Shown: positions 38,212-50,299, counted from the stretch's first letter. The stretch: DNA of 64,000 nucleotides from an uncultured Ectothiorhodospiraceae bacterium (GCA_913061005.1 CAJXSH010000003.1:1-64000); one strand, 5' to 3'. The notes: a model not told the origin generated them from the letters alone. Translations and numbers: made by a program.

Positions 38212-39431
38212 CGGGCGCGGTAGTCCAGGCCAACGGCCGAGCGGACGTCGTTCATGGTCTGCCGCGCGGTATCCCGTGCCCGGTCGCAGCCATCCTGGAT
38301 GACCTGCCGGACATAATCGCGATCGGCATCCAGGGCCTCGGCCTGCTCGCGAATGGGAGCAACCTCGGCCTGGACGGCGTCGATCAGCGGTTTTTTGCAC
38401 TCCAGACAGCCGATGCCCGCCGAACGGCATCCCTCGGTCGCCCACTGACGGGTGGCGTCATCCGAGTAGACCTTGTGGAGGTCGAAGACCGGGCATTTCT
38501 CCGGCTCGCCCGGGTCGCTGCGCCGCACCCGGGCGGGGTCGGTAGGCATGGTCCGGATTTTCTGATCGATGGCAGCATCGGTTTCGCGCAACGACAGGGT
38601 ATTGCCATAGGACTTGGACATCTTGCGGCCATCCAGTCCCGGCATGCGCGGTGCGGTGGTCAACAGCGCCTCGGGCTCGGCCAGCACACTGCGCCCGCCG
38701 CCTTCGAGATAACCGGCCAGCCGGGCCCGATCGGCCATGGTGAGGTTCTGCTGGCCCTCGAGCAGCGCCTGGGCCTCGCTGAGCGCCTCGGTGTCGCCTT
38801 CTTCCTGGTAGCGGCGACGGAGCTCGCGATAGAGCCGCCCCTGCTTTTTGCCCATCTTGCCGACAGCCGCCTCGGCCTTGTCCTCGAACCCGGGCTCGCG
38901 GCCGAAGAGAAAGTTAAAGCGCCGGGCGAGCTCGCGGGTGAGTTCGACATGCGAGACCTGGTCTTCGCCCACCGGCACCCCGGCGGCCTGATAGATGAGG
39001 ATATCCGCGCTCTGCAGCACCGGATAGCCCAGAAAACCGTAGGTCGCCAGATCCCGCTCGCGCAGCTGCTCGATCTGGTCTTTGTAGGTGGGCACCCGCT
39101 CGAGCCATCCAAGGGGCGTGACCATCGACAGCAGCAGGTGCAGCTCGGCGTGCTCCATGACCCGGGACTGGATGAAAAGCGTTGAGAGATTGGGATTGAC
39201 GCCGCAGGCGAGCCAGTCCACCACCATGTCCCAGACGCTCTCCGAGATGACCTCGCGGTTTTCGTAGGCCGTGGTCAACGCATGCCAGTCGGCGACAAAG
39301 AAAAAGCACTCATGGGCCTGCTGAAGTGCCACCCAGTTGCGCAGCACCCCGTGATAGTGGCCCAGGTGCAGACGACCGGTTGGCCGCATTCCAGAGAGGA
39401 TCCGGTCCCCGTGGGTGAGATTGTGATTCAA
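38208..39431 (-). CDS. trpS: Tryptophanyl-tRNA synthetase, long form
   Basis: A 407-residue class I synthetase. The HIGH-type motif is PTGRLHLGHYHG, and KMSKSYGN is the second signature. It carries an extra segment of about 65 residues before KMSKS (KMGKKQGRLYRELRRRYQEEG and following), which makes it longer than E. coli TrpS (334) and places it in the long-insertion group. The start is TTG at 39431, preceded by GGAGGT. It overlaps scpA by 4 bases. Confidence 0.95.
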   Translation of the reverse strand: MNHNLTHGDRILSGMRPTGRLHLGHYHGVLRNWVALQQAHECFFFVADWHALTTAYENREVISESVWDMVVDWLACGVNPNLSTLFIQSRVMEHAELHLLLSMVTPLGWLERVPTYKDQIEQLRERDLATYGFLGYPVLQSADILIYQAAGVPVGEDQVSHVELTRELARRFNFLFGREPGFEDKAEAAVGKMGKKQGRLYRELRRRYQEEGDTEALSEAQALLEGQQNLTMADRARLAGYLEGGGRSVLAEPEALLTTAPRMPGLDGRKMSKSYGNTLSLRETDAAIDQKIRTMPTDPARVRRSDPGEPEKCPVFDLHKVYSDDATRQWATEGCRSAGIGCLECKKPLIDAVQAEVAPIREQAEALDADRDYVRQVIQDGCDRARDTARQTMNDVRSAVGLDYRAR

Positions 39432-39476
39432 CGCGACCTCCGCCTGGTCCTTTCAATCGGCGCCCATGATAGCTGA

Positions 39477-40100
39477 TCAGCCCTCGAAGACCGACGCCTC
39501 GCCGGCACCGCGGCGAATGACCGATGGCCGCTCGCCGCTGAGGTCCACCACGGTGCTGGGTTCAAGACCGCCCGGGCCGGCATCGATAATGGCATCCACC
39601 CGGTTGCCAATGGCCTCGCGGATGTCCACCGGATCGGTCATTGGCAGGGTTTCGCCTGGCAGCAACAGGGTGCTGGTGGTCAATGGCTCGCCCATCTCCG
39701 CAAGCAGCGCCCGGGCCACGGGATGGTCCGGGACGCGGATGCCAATGGTCCGGCGCTTGGCATGCTGGACCCGGCGGGGGACCTCGGCGGTGGCGCGGAG
39801 GATGAATGTATACGGCCCGGGCGTATGGGCTTTGAGCAGCCGGAATGCCGTGTTGTCGAGCCGCGTGTAGCTGCCGATATCGGAAAGATCCCGACAGGCG
39901 AGTGCAAAATGATGGGGCCCTTCAAGCCCGCGCAGCTGCCGGATGCGCTCCAGCGCCGCCTTTTCGTTCAACCCGCAGGCCAGCGCATAGGTGGTGCCGG
40001 TGGGATAGACGATGACCCCACCCTGGCGCAGGATTTCCACGGCCCGACGGACCAGCCGTGGCTGCGGTGTCTCGGGGTGGATGGCAAAGAACTGACTCAT
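39477..40100 (-). CDS. yciO: Sua5/YciO/YrdC family protein, YciO type
   Basis: A 207-residue protein of the threonylcarbamoyl-AMP synthase fold. The N-terminus [13 protein letters not shown] and [22 protein letters not shown] are YciO-like; the family binds RNA or nucleotide. The active role in t6A synthesis (TsaC) is not certain for YciO members. The start at 40100 follows GGAGGCG. It is 45 bases upstream of trpS on the same strand. Confidence 0.88.
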   Translation of the reverse strand: MSQFFAIHPETPQPRLVRRAVEILRQGGVIVYPTGTTYALACGLNEKAALERIRQLRGLEGPHHFALACRDLSDIGSYTRLDNTAFRLLKAHTPGPYTFILRATAEVPRRVQHAKRRTIGIRVPDHPVARALLAEMGEPLTTSTLLLPGETLPMTDPVDIREAIGNRVDAIIDAGPGGLEPSTVVDLSGERPSVIRRGAGEASVFEG

Positions 40101-40167
40101 TGCGCCTCCGCGGGTTGGCAAGTCATCGAAGTATGGTAGCGTTTTGCGCCGCTGGAGGACGAACATC

Positions 40168-40467
40168 ATGTACTACGCGATTATCAGCGAAGACGTTGCC
40201 GATAGCCTCGCCGCCCGTCAGAGCGCCCGGCCGGCGCATCTGGCCCGGCTCGAGGCGCTTCGCGAGGCAGGACGGCTGCTACTGGCCGGCCCGCATCCGG
40301 CCATCGACGCCGAAGACCCTGGCCCGGCCGGCTTTACCGGCAGCCTGGTCGTGGCGGCATTCGAATCGCTTGAGGCAGCACAGGCCTGGGCCGATGCCGA
40401 CCCCTATGTAGAGGCCGGCGTCTACGACCGGGTCACGGTCAAGCCCTTCAAACGGGTGCTGCCGTGA
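40168..40467 (+). CDS. yciI: YciI family protein
   Basis: A 99-residue ferredoxin-like-fold protein ([56 protein letters not shown]). It keeps the His and Asp typical of the family (RPAHLARL and WADADPY). GGAGG lies upstream. It overlaps bolA, and trpS-side neighbours include yciO, echoing the yciI/yciO/bolA grouping in other gammaproteobacteria. Function unknown. Confidence 0.9.
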   Translation: MYYAIISEDVADSLAARQSARPAHLARLEALREAGRLLLAGPHPAIDAEDPGPAGFTGSLVVAAFESLEAAQAWADADPYVEAGVYDRVTVKPFKRVLP

Positions 40468-40769
40468 CCGAGCCGGCTGCCAGCGACCGGCCGGCGATGA
40501 TCCGGCAGCGCCTGCAGGCGGCATTCGAGGTGCAGGCGCTGGAGGTGATCGATGACAGTCATCTGCATGTCGGCCATGCCGGGGCGCAGGCGGGCGGCGG
40601 GCACTATCGTGTGCGCGTTGTCAGCCCCGCATTTCGTGGTCTCGGGCGTATTGCGCGGCATCGCATGGTCTATCAGGCCATGGGTGAGGCCATGCGCAAT
40701 GACTGCATCCATGCCTTGAGCATTGAAGCGCTGACCCCCGACGAGGTCGGCGGACCATCCACAAATTAA
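40464..40769 (+). CDS. bolA: BolA family protein
   Basis: A 101-residue protein with the class II KH-like BolA fold. Features are [26 protein letters not shown] and [13 protein letters not shown], including the His that can ligate a [2Fe-2S] cluster with a monothiol glutaredoxin. The GTG start at 40464 overlaps yciI; an ATG at 40497 is a possible alternative. Confidence 0.92.
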   Translation: MTEPAASDRPAMIRQRLQAAFEVQALEVIDDSHLHVGHAGAQAGGGHYRVRVVSPAFRGLGRIARHRMVYQAMGEAMRNDCIHALSIEALTPDEVGGPSTN

Positions 40770-40782
40770 AGCGAGCCAAGCA

Positions 40783-41607
40783 ATGAGTGCTTTTTCCCGT
40801 TTCCAAACCCTGGCCGCCGGCCTGGTACTGAGCGCCACCGCGGCCACGGGCATCGCCATGGCCCAACCCGAGACCAACACACTGGCCGAGGTCAATGGCG
40901 AGCCGGTGACCGAGCGTGAACTGGATTTGCTGATCTCGCAGCAGACCCAGGGGCGCGACGATGTGCCACCGGCCCAACGGCGTCAGTTCCTCGAGGAGGT
41001 CATCAACCTCATGCTGCTCTCGCAGGCGGGCGAGGCGCAGGGCCTGGACGACGATCCGGATCTGACCGCGCAGCTCAACAACAGCCGCCGCACCGCCATG
41101 GCCCAGGCCTTCGTCCGCGAGCTGACCACCGGCAACCCGGTGGCCGAGGAGACGCTTCGCGAGCGCTATGAAGCCGAATACGGCGGCGAGGCGCCGAAGG
41201 AATACCGCGCACGGCACATCCTGGTGGGTGAAGCCGAACAGGCCGCCGGCATTATCGAGCGGCTCAACGACGGCGAAGCGTTCGAGGAGCTTGCCCAGCA
41301 ATACTCCCAGGACGGCAGCGCCCAGAATGGTGGCGATCTTGGATGGTTTGCCCGCTCGGACATGGTCGAGCCCTTCTCGGATGCCGTCGCCGGAATGGCG
41401 CCCGGTGAGGTCAGCGCCACCCCGGTGGAGACCCGCTTTGGCTATCACGTCATCCGCCTGGACGACACCCGCGAGGCCGAGGTCCCGAGTTTTGAAGAGG
41501 TGGCCGGGCAGTTGCGCATGAATGTGATCAACGAGCGCATCCAGTCGCAACTGGATAGCCTGCGCAGCGACGCAGAGATCGACTACCAGGCCGACTGGGC
41601 GGAGTAA
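40783..41607 (+). CDS. Periplasmic parvulin-type peptidyl-prolyl isomerase
   Basis: A 274-residue protein with a signal peptide (AGLVLSATAATGIAMAQ), an N-terminal SurA/PrsA-like helical region (VNGEPVTERELDLLI) and a PpiC domain with RARHILVGEAEQA, GGDLGWFARSDMVEPF and FGYHVIRLDD. It probably assists folding of exported proteins. The gene follows bolA by 13 bases and ends 30 bases from the convergent ligA. Confidence 0.92.
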   Translation: MSAFSRFQTLAAGLVLSATAATGIAMAQPETNTLAEVNGEPVTERELDLLISQQTQGRDDVPPAQRRQFLEEVINLMLLSQAGEAQGLDDDPDLTAQLNNSRRTAMAQAFVRELTTGNPVAEETLRERYEAEYGGEAPKEYRARHILVGEAEQAAGIIERLNDGEAFEELAQQYSQDGSAQNGGDLGWFARSDMVEPFSDAVAGMAPGEVSATPVETRFGYHVIRLDDTREAEVPSFEEVAGQLRMNVINERIQSQLDSLRSDAEIDYQADWAE

Positions 41608-41616
41608 ATGATGCCG

Positions 41617-41637
41617 GGCCGCCCCGTGGTGGGCGGC

Positions 41638-41638
<1 letters not shown>
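41617..41638. terminator. Hairpin between convergent ppiC-type gene and ligA
   Basis: GGCCGCCC-cgtggt-GGGCGGCC, an 8-bp stem in the 30-base convergent gap that touches the ligA stop codon. There is no T-tract on either strand; possible bidirectional 3' end. Confidence 0.45.
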
Positions 41639-43665
<2,027 letters not shown>

Positions 43666-44574
43666 TCAACCCAGTCGTCGCCGGGCAAGATGCGCCCGCC
43701 GCCGGTATTCGCGCAGTTCTTCGCGGATGTGTTCGATGGCCTGTCGCGTCAGATCGCAGCGCCGTCCATCCAGCAGCTGCCCGCCCAGATCGGTGCTGAC
43801 CCCCCGGGCGAGTTCGAGCATCTGTTCGAAGGCCGACAGGCCGTCAAACGGCCCGGGCAGCTGCATGATAAAGACCGCGCCCGGCGTGGTCGCCGACTCG
43901 GGCGCATCAAGATCAAAGGTCCCCGGCTCGACGACGTTGGCAACGGTAAAAAGCGGTGCCCGGCCCTGGCCGGTGTCGAGTCCCCGCTGGAAAACGCCCT
44001 GCGGCGAGGCATGCAGCCCACGCTTTTGCAGACTCGCCACCAGATCGGACTGTTGGAACGGCCTATCCCGATGGGCCATGACGGTCAGCGCGACAATCTT
44101 CTCCTCGCCGTCGCGCTCGACCGGCGGTGGTTCATCCCCATCCTCCAGTGGCTCGCCGAGTGGCAGCTCCGGCTCTTCGACCGTTGGCTCGTGGGTGGGC
44201 GCCGGCGTCTGTCCGGCGGCCGGCGCGGGGTCTGGCCCGTCATCGGTAATCGGCTCGGGGGCGGGTTCGGCCCTCGGCTCATCCGCCGGCGCCGGTTCGG
44301 GGGTCGGCGCCCTGGGCGACGCCGCCGCCGGCTCCGTGGCAGGTGCGTTATCACCACCCGGATTGACCACGCGTGCCGGCCCCAGCACCGCGCCATCCAG
44401 CGGATCCTCCATGAGCGGGTCGCTATCGCCGGCAAAAGGCTCACGGGGTGCCTGGCGGCGGCTCGAGCGCCAGGGCGGCCCCTCGCGCCGCCAGCGCTGA
44501 AAGCGGGTGTAGCCGTAGACACCGATGACGATCACCGCCCCCAGAACCAGCAATATCCAGCGAAGTTCATCCAT
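43666..44574 (-). CDS. zipA: Cell division protein ZipA
   Basis: A 302-residue protein that anchors FtsZ to the membrane. An N-terminal helix (LRWILLVLGAVIVIGVYGYTRF) is followed by a basic stretch (QRWRREGPPW), a long Pro/Ala/Glu-rich linker and the FtsZ-binding ZipA domain (EKIVALTVMAHRDRPFQQSDLV, GVFIMQLPGPFDGLSAFEQML). The linker is strongly acidic, which fits a salt-adapted proteome. It lies between smc and ligA. Confidence 0.93.
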   Translation of the reverse strand: MDELRWILLVLGAVIVIGVYGYTRFQRWRREGPPWRSSRRQAPREPFAGDSDPLMEDPLDGAVLGPARVVNPGGDNAPATEPAAASPRAPTPEPAPADEPRAEPAPEPITDDGPDPAPAAGQTPAPTHEPTVEEPELPLGEPLEDGDEPPPVERDGEEKIVALTVMAHRDRPFQQSDLVASLQKRGLHASPQGVFQRGLDTGQGRAPLFTVANVVEPGTFDLDAPESATTPGAVFIMQLPGPFDGLSAFEQMLELARGVSTDLGGQLLDGRRCDLTRQAIEHIREELREYRRRAHLARRRLG

Positions 44575-44627
44575 GCCTGATTACCGCCTCCCGTGTGCAT
44601 CCAGATTGCATGGCGACCCGGGCGAAC

Positions 44628-47600
44628 TCAAGCATCCGCCTCGGCCAGTTCCACCGCCGATGCCACATCCACGGCCACCAGCCGCGACACCCCGGGCTCG
44701 GCCATGGTGACACCCGCCAGATGACTGGCCGCCTCCATGGTCGCTTTGTTGTGCGTAATGACAATGAACTGCACGCGCTCGGACATCTCCTTTAGCAGAT
44801 CGCAGAAGCGCCCCACATTGGCCTCGTCGAGCGGGGCATCGACCTCGTCGAGCATGCAGAACGGCGCCGGGTTGAGTTCGAAAATGGCAAACACCAGCGA
44901 CACCGCCGCCAGGGCCTTTTCGCCGCCGGAGAGCAGATGGATATTGCTGATGCGTTTCCCCGGCGGGCGGGCCATGATCGTCACCCCGGTCTCGAGCAGG
45001 TCATCGTCGGTCATCTCCAGATACGCCTGACCGCCGCCGAAAAGCCGCGGGAACAAACGCTGGAGCCCGGCATTGACCTTATCGAAGGTCGCCCTAAAGC
45101 GAGCCCGGGTCTCACGGTCGATCCGCTGGATGGCGTCCTGGAGTGTCTCGAGGGCTTCGCTGAGATCGGCGTGCTGGCGGTCGAGGTAGCTTTTGCGCTC
45201 GGATAAGGTCTGGTGCTCGTCGATGGCCGCCAGGTTGATGGGCCCGAGGCGGCGGATGCGCTCATCCAGGCGGGTGATGGCTTTCTCCCAGTCCGCCTCG
45301 CTGGCATCCGCCGGCAGGGCCGCGGCCAGTTCTGCCGGGTCGACCTCCATGCCATCGAGTTGCTCTTGCTGCGTGCGGATGCGCACCTCGATCTCGTGAT
45401 CCTGGTAGCGCGCCGAGTCGGCCTGCTCTCTGAGCTCGGCCACCGCGGATTCGGCAGCGACACGCTTTTGATCCAGCTCGCGCAGTTCTGCATCCATGGC
45501 CTGGAGCTTCTGCCGGGCGGCGGTCAGCTCGTCTTCGACGGCCACGCGCCGCTCGAGTAGCGACTGCCGCTCGTGCTCGAGGCTGTCATCCGGGTCGGCG
45601 ATCTCCGCGAGCGACTGCTCAAGGGTCCGATTACGGGCTTCGAGCCGCTCGGTCTGGCGCTGCGAACGGCTAATGGCCTCTTCGACCGACTGCAACGCGG
45701 TCTGGGCGCTCTCGATGCGAAGGGCCAGATCCTGGCGCGACTGCCGCGTCTCGACGCTCTGCTCGCGCGCGGTCTGCAGCGTCTCGCGAGCGGCATGCAG
45801 TCGCTTTTCAAGCGGCTCGCGCTTGGCATCCGCCGCCTCGACCTCGTCAAGTGCGGTCTGCAGCCGCTCGCGGGCCTCGCGGATCGAGGTGGCACCGGTT
45901 TCCATGGCCTCGACAAGGTCGTCGCGTTCGGCCTGCAGGTCATCGCGGCGCTTGGCACGGGCTTTTTGCTGAGCCTGGGCGGACTCGATGCGTGCCTCGA
46001 TCGCCGCGATTTGACGCTCAAGATCGCTGCGCTCGGCCATCTGTGACTCGCGGCTTTCGTCAAGCTCGGCGAGGCGTTGTTCGGCCTGCGCACAATCGGC
46101 TTCGGCGGTGGCTAGCTGTGATTCGAGTTCGCGGATTCGCTCGGCGCTCGCCTCAAGCGCGCCCGCCCGGGCAATGACCCCGGCCTCGGCGTTGTCCTCG
46201 ACCGCCAGCATGCGCAGCCATTGGTGACCCAGCCAGCGGCCGTCGGGGGTGACCACCGACTCACCGGCCGGCAACCCGGCGAGCATCTCGCGGGCGGCGG
46301 CCACATCGGGGGCGGCGTGCACGTGGGCAAGCAGGTCCCGCAGCGCGGCCGGCCCCTGGACCAGGTTCTGCAGCGGCCGCCCGGCGGTGTCGCTTGCCGG
46401 CTGCCGGGCTGCGGGCTCGTCGTCACCGCGGTAGAGCATCACCCGCCCCTGTCCGGGGGCCTCGGTCTCGTTGGCGAGGGCCAGCGGGTCGCCGGCGGCA
46501 ACCGCCTGCAAGGCGTCGCCCAGGACCGCTTCGACGGCCGGCTCCCATCCCGGCTCGACACGCAACTGCTCGGCAAGCCGCTTTTGGGCATCCACGCCCG
46601 CGGCGTCGAGCCAGCGCTCGAGGGCCTCATCCGCACCCAGCGCCGCGTCCTGCAACGTCTGCAGCGAGGTCTGCCGGGCCTTTTCCTCGGACAGCCGGTT
46701 GCGCGCCGCCGTCAGCCGGCGTTGGGCCTCGTCGCGGGCCTCGCGCTGCTCCGCGAGCGCCGACTCGGTGGTCTCGAGCCGCGATCCCACGGCCTGGTGT
46801 TGCTCACGCAAGGCCGTCAACTCGCCGGTCATGGCCTCGTCGTCTCCGGCCTCATCCACCAACCCGTCCAGTGCTTCATCGATGCGCTGACGACGGCGGT
46901 GCTGGTCGAACTGCCGCTCTTCGAGCTGTTCAATGCGGGCCCGTTCGATCTCGGCATTGCCCTCGGCCTGATTGCGGGCTTCGGTGTGGGCATCCAGCGC
47001 CTCGCGGGCCTCGTCGACCCGGGCCTGGGCGGTCTCAACGCCTGCCTCCGCCTCGGCCAGGCGCTGGTCGATGGCCTCGAGCTCGGGGTGGAGGGTGGCC
47101 AGACGACTGCGCAGAAGTTGCTCTTTTTCGCGGTCGGCAGTCAGCGCCTGTTGGGCTTCGGCGAGGGCCTCGCGATTGCCTTCGAGCTCGCGTTGGCTGC
47201 TCTCGCGCAGCTCATCACGGTGGCTGATGCGCTGCTCGATGCGAGCGATATCCGAGCCGAGCTGGTAGTAGCGGCCCTGGATTTCGTTGAGCTGATCACT
47301 CTCCTCGGCGTGTCGGGCGCGCAGCGCCTCCATTTCGCGCTCGCAGCCCCGCTGTTCGGCCACCCGGGCCTCGAGCGCGGTTTCGCGCTCGGCCAGTGTC
47401 TGCTGCAGCGACTGCCGCTCGGCCTGCATGGCATTGATCTTGAGCAGCAAAAGCTCGGCCCGTCGCTGACGCTCTTGCTTTTTGAGGTCCCGATACTGCT
47501 CGGCGGTCTCCGCCTGTTTGGCCAGCTTCTCGAGCTGTCGGCCCACCTCGTCGCGCACATCCTCGAGGCGCTCGAGGTTTTCGTGGGTATCCCGCATGCG

Positions 47601-48146
47601 TCGTTCGGTCTCGCGACGGCGCTCTTTGTACAGGCTGATCCCAGCGGCCTCTTCCAGATAGGCGCGCAGCTCTTCGGGTTTGGCCTCGATCAGCCGTGAG
47701 ATGGTGCCCTGCTCGATAATCGAGTAACTGCGCGGCCCCAGCCCGGTGCCCAGAAACACATCGGTAATATCCCGCCGCCGGCAGCGTGTGCCGTTTAGGT
47801 AGTAGGCGGATTGGCCATCGCGATTGACCTGACGACGCACCGAGATTTCGGCAAAACCGGCATACTGCCCACCCAGACTGCCGTCGCTGTTGTCAAAGAA
47901 AAGCTCGATGCTCGCCTGGCCCACCGGTTTGCGGTTGCCCGAGCCGCTGAAGATCACATCGGCCATCGAGCCACCACGCAGGTGTTTGGCCGAGCTCTCG
48001 CCCATCACCCAGCGCACGGCATCGATAATGTTGGATTTGCCGCAACCATTGGGCCCGACGATGACGGTGATCCCGCCGGGAAACGGCACCGGCGTCGCAT
48101 CAACAAACGACTTGAACCCGGTCAGACGGATTTTGCTAAGACGCAT
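44628..48146 (-). CDS. smc: Chromosome partition protein Smc
   Basis: A 1172-residue SMC ATPase. Walker A is GPNGCGKSNIIDAVRW, the signature is LLSGGEKALAAVSLVFAIF and Walker B is FCMLDEVDAPLDEAN. Two long coiled coils flank a hinge near residues 520-630 (WEPAVEAVLGDALQAVAAG). It works with ScpA and ScpB, which replaces MukBEF. It heads the smc-zipA-ligA run. Confidence 0.97.
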   Translation of the reverse strand: MRLSKIRLTGFKSFVDATPVPFPGGITVIVGPNGCGKSNIIDAVRWVMGESSAKHLRGGSMADVIFSGSGNRKPVGQASIELFFDNSDGSLGGQYAGFAEISVRRQVNRDGQSAYYLNGTRCRRRDITDVFLGTGLGPRSYSIIEQGTISRLIEAKPEELRAYLEEAAGISLYKERRRETERRMRDTHENLERLEDVRDEVGRQLEKLAKQAETAEQYRDLKKQERQRRAELLLLKINAMQAERQSLQQTLAERETALEARVAEQRGCEREMEALRARHAEESDQLNEIQGRYYQLGSDIARIEQRISHRDELRESSQRELEGNREALAEAQQALTADREKEQLLRSRLATLHPELEAIDQRLAEAEAGVETAQARVDEAREALDAHTEARNQAEGNAEIERARIEQLEERQFDQHRRRQRIDEALDGLVDEAGDDEAMTGELTALREQHQAVGSRLETTESALAEQREARDEAQRRLTAARNRLSEEKARQTSLQTLQDAALGADEALERWLDAAGVDAQKRLAEQLRVEPGWEPAVEAVLGDALQAVAAGDPLALANETEAPGQGRVMLYRGDDEPAARQPASDTAGRPLQNLVQGPAALRDLLAHVHAAPDVAAAREMLAGLPAGESVVTPDGRWLGHQWLRMLAVEDNAEAGVIARAGALEASAERIRELESQLATAEADCAQAEQRLAELDESRESQMAERSDLERQIAAIEARIESAQAQQKARAKRRDDLQAERDDLVEAMETGATSIREARERLQTALDEVEAADAKREPLEKRLHAARETLQTAREQSVETRQSRQDLALRIESAQTALQSVEEAISRSQRQTERLEARNRTLEQSLAEIADPDDSLEHERQSLLERRVAVEDELTAARQKLQAMDAELRELDQKRVAAESAVAELREQADSARYQDHEIEVRIRTQQEQLDGMEVDPAELAAALPADASEADWEKAITRLDERIRRLGPINLAAIDEHQTLSERKSYLDRQHADLSEALETLQDAIQRIDRETRARFRATFDKVNAGLQRLFPRLFGGGQAYLEMTDDDLLETGVTIMARPPGKRISNIHLLSGGEKALAAVSLVFAIFELNPAPFCMLDEVDAPLDEANVGRFCDLLKEMSERVQFIVITHNKATMEAASHLAGVTMAEPGVSRLVAVDVASAVELAEADA

Positions 48147-48232
48147 TGGCGCTGCATTTCACGGCATCGGTAGAACCGCAAAAATACCGGGTTTAACGCC
48201 AACTTGGAACGGCCCACCGATGGCGCGCGGCG

Positions 48233-50095
48233 CTAGCCCGTCGAGCCCAGTCGGCGGTAGAGGGTGCTGCGGCTGACGCCCAGTGCCCGGGCCGCGGCGC
48301 TGATGTTGCCACCGTGGCTTTCCAGCACCGACTGCATGTGCTGCGCCTCGGCGGCCTTCAGTGACTGCCCCTCGCCCGCCGCCAACGGCCCGGCCGGGCC
48401 AGTCCCCTTGGCAATGGCCGATGGCAGGTCCTCGAGCGCGATGGGCTGTCCGGGCTCACGCAGGGCCACGGCGGTGGAGATGACGTTTTCCATCTCACGC
48501 AGGTTGCCCGGCCAGTGATAGGCCAGCAGCCGCTCCCAGGCCGCGGGGGCAATGCTCGCGCTCGGGTCGCATCGCTCCAGCGACCGCGTGATCAACCCCT
48601 CGCGATCGCTGCGCTGGGCTAGGCGCGGCAACCCGATCCGCAACCCGCACAGACGGTAGTAGAGATCGGCCCGGAATTCCCCGGCCTCGACCCGTTGGCT
48701 GAGATCCTGATTGGTGGCGCTGATCACCGCAAAGTCCACGGCCACGGGCTGCTGCCCGCCCACCGGCAATACCGTTTTCTCCTGCAACACCCGCAGCAGA
48801 CGGGTCTGCAGGGCCAAAGGCATATCGCCGATCTCGTCAAGAAACAGCGTCCCGCCGTGGGCGTCGCGCACCCGGCCGGTGGCGCCCTTGGGGTTGGCAC
48901 CGGTAAAGGCGCCGGGGACATGCCCGAAGAGCTCGGACTCGGCGAGGGTCTCGGGGATCGCCGCGCAGTTGACCGTGACCAGCGGGCCGTCGGAGCGCGG
49001 GCCGTTGTCGTGGAGAAAGCGCGCCATGAGCTCTTTGCCGGTGCCCGTCTCGCCTTCGATCAACACCGGAATCCCGCGGTGGAACACCCGCCGGGCCCGG
49101 TCGGCCAGTTTTTCAATGCTCGGATCGCCGGCGTGTAATTGCCCGGCGCTGTGTTGATCAACCGCCGGAGGCGATGACGACATCACCCGACGGGATGGCT
49201 GCGCCATGGCGGTTTTCACGCACACGGTGATGCCCGCCCGGGTGCGCAGCATGGACGGCTCGCTGCGGTGGGCACAGAGATGATCGAGCGTGCACTGGAA
49301 AAGCGCCTCGACGGTCGCACCGAGTGGCACATCGGCAAAGTAGTCCCTGGCGACGGCGTTCAAGGCACACAGCCGGCCGTGATCGTCGAAGACCACGATC
49401 CCCTCGCCCAGGGTCCCGAGCAATTCCGGCCGCGCGTGGAAGTGCACATAAAGCGCCTCGCCGAAGTGCGCCTCGAGCATGCGGTTTTCGATCATGCGAG
49501 CGCCCATGCGGACCAGACCCAGCGAGTGCAGCTGTCGTGCCGGCTGATCGCCCGAGACATCCAGAACGCCCAGCACCTCGCCGGTCGGGGCGTGGATGGG
49601 CGAAGCCGCACAGGTCAGAAAGGCATTGCACTCGAGATAATGCTCGGGGCCGTGGACCGAGGCACATCGCGCCTCGGCGACGGCCAGGCCAATGGCATTG
49701 GTCCCCCGGGCCTGCTCGCCCCAGCAGGCCCCGGGCGACAGCGCGACCCGCTGACTGCGCTGATGAAAACCGGCATCGCCCTGGCGCTCGAGGATCACGC
49801 CGTTGGCATCGGTCAGTAACACAGCGCTACCGGTGCCGGCGATCTGCTGGTAGAGGTTTTCAAGCTCGGGCAGGGCAAAACTGATCAGCCGTTCGTTTTG
49901 CTGTCGCAGGGCATTGAGCGGGCCGGACTCGATCACCGCGTCGCTGACGGCCCGGTCGACGGCCAGTCCGAACTGCCGCGAGCGCTGCCACGAACCGGCC
50001 ACCCCGTCGGCGGCGCCCGTGGGCTGCTCGCCGGCGAGCAAGCGGTCGCGCACGGCGACGAGATCCCGCCGGTCGATGAACGGCGTTGAATCCAT
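48233..50095 (-). CDS. AcoR-like sigma-54-dependent activator
   Basis: A 620-residue enhancer-binding protein. An N-terminal GAF-type sensing region (ITGTGSAVLLTDANGVILERQG, LSPGACWGEQARGTNAIG) is followed by an AAA+ domain: Walker A GETGTGKE, the sigma-54-contacting loop GAFTGA (here GAFTGANPKGATG) and [14 protein letters not shown]-terminal Fis helix-turn-helix ends the protein (GNISAAARALGVSRSTLYRRL). GAGGAG precedes the ATG. It is divergent from the aldehyde dehydrogenase with a sigma-54 promoter and paired repeats between them, so it almost certainly activates that gene. Effector may be acetoin, an alcohol or an aldehyde. Confidence 0.92.
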   Translation of the reverse strand: MDSTPFIDRRDLVAVRDRLLAGEQPTGAADGVAGSWQRSRQFGLAVDRAVSDAVIESGPLNALRQQNERLISFALPELENLYQQIAGTGSAVLLTDANGVILERQGDAGFHQRSQRVALSPGACWGEQARGTNAIGLAVAEARCASVHGPEHYLECNAFLTCAASPIHAPTGEVLGVLDVSGDQPARQLHSLGLVRMGARMIENRMLEAHFGEALYVHFHARPELLGTLGEGIVVFDDHGRLCALNAVARDYFADVPLGATVEALFQCTLDHLCAHRSEPSMLRTRAGITVCVKTAMAQPSRRVMSSSPPAVDQHSAGQLHAGDPSIEKLADRARRVFHRGIPVLIEGETGTGKELMARFLHDNGPRSDGPLVTVNCAAIPETLAESELFGHVPGAFTGANPKGATGRVRDAHGGTLFLDEIGDMPLALQTRLLRVLQEKTVLPVGGQQPVAVDFAVISATNQDLSQRVEAGEFRADLYYRLCGLRIGLPRLAQRSDREGLITRSLERCDPSASIAPAAWERLLAYHWPGNLREMENVISTAVALREPGQPIALEDLPSAIAKGTGPAGPLAAGEGQSLKAAEAQHMQSVLESHGGNISAAARALGVSRSTLYRRLGSTG

Positions 50096-50106
50096 GGCTC
50101 CTCCTC

Positions 50107-50144
50107 TGTCGCATATCGCAACAGTCCTGTCCGATATCGGGACA
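50107..50144. promoter_or_regulatory. Paired upstream activator sites (candidate AcoR-like binding sites)
   Basis: Two related 17-bp imperfect palindromes, TGTCGCATATCGCAACA (50107-50123) and TGTCCGATATCGGGACA (50128-50144), share TGT-N11-ACA ends and an ATATCG core. Their centres are 21 bp apart, two helical turns, which would place two activator dimers on the same DNA face. They lie about 100 bp before the sigma-54 promoter of the aldehyde dehydrogenase. Confidence 0.8.
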
Positions 50145-50233
50145 GTTCGTGGTCGGCTCTATGGCCACCTTTTGCCCAGAGCATCCCCGGAAAAACCCGG
50201 TAACGCAAGGGTTTGCGAGCCATCCGTCGAACC

Positions 50234-50249
50234 TGGAACGGATTTTGCT
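50234..50249 (+). promoter_or_regulatory. Sigma-54 promoter of the aldehyde dehydrogenase gene
   Basis: TGGAACG-GATT-TTGCT matches the -24/-12 consensus TGGCACG-N4-TTGCW at all but one position. GG (50235-50236) and GC (50247-50248) are 10 bases apart, as required. The ATG lies about 50 bases downstream. Confidence 0.85.
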
Positions 50250-50299
50250 CAACAAAGAGAAGCGCCACCGGCGCGATAACAACCCAATGGAGGAGAACC

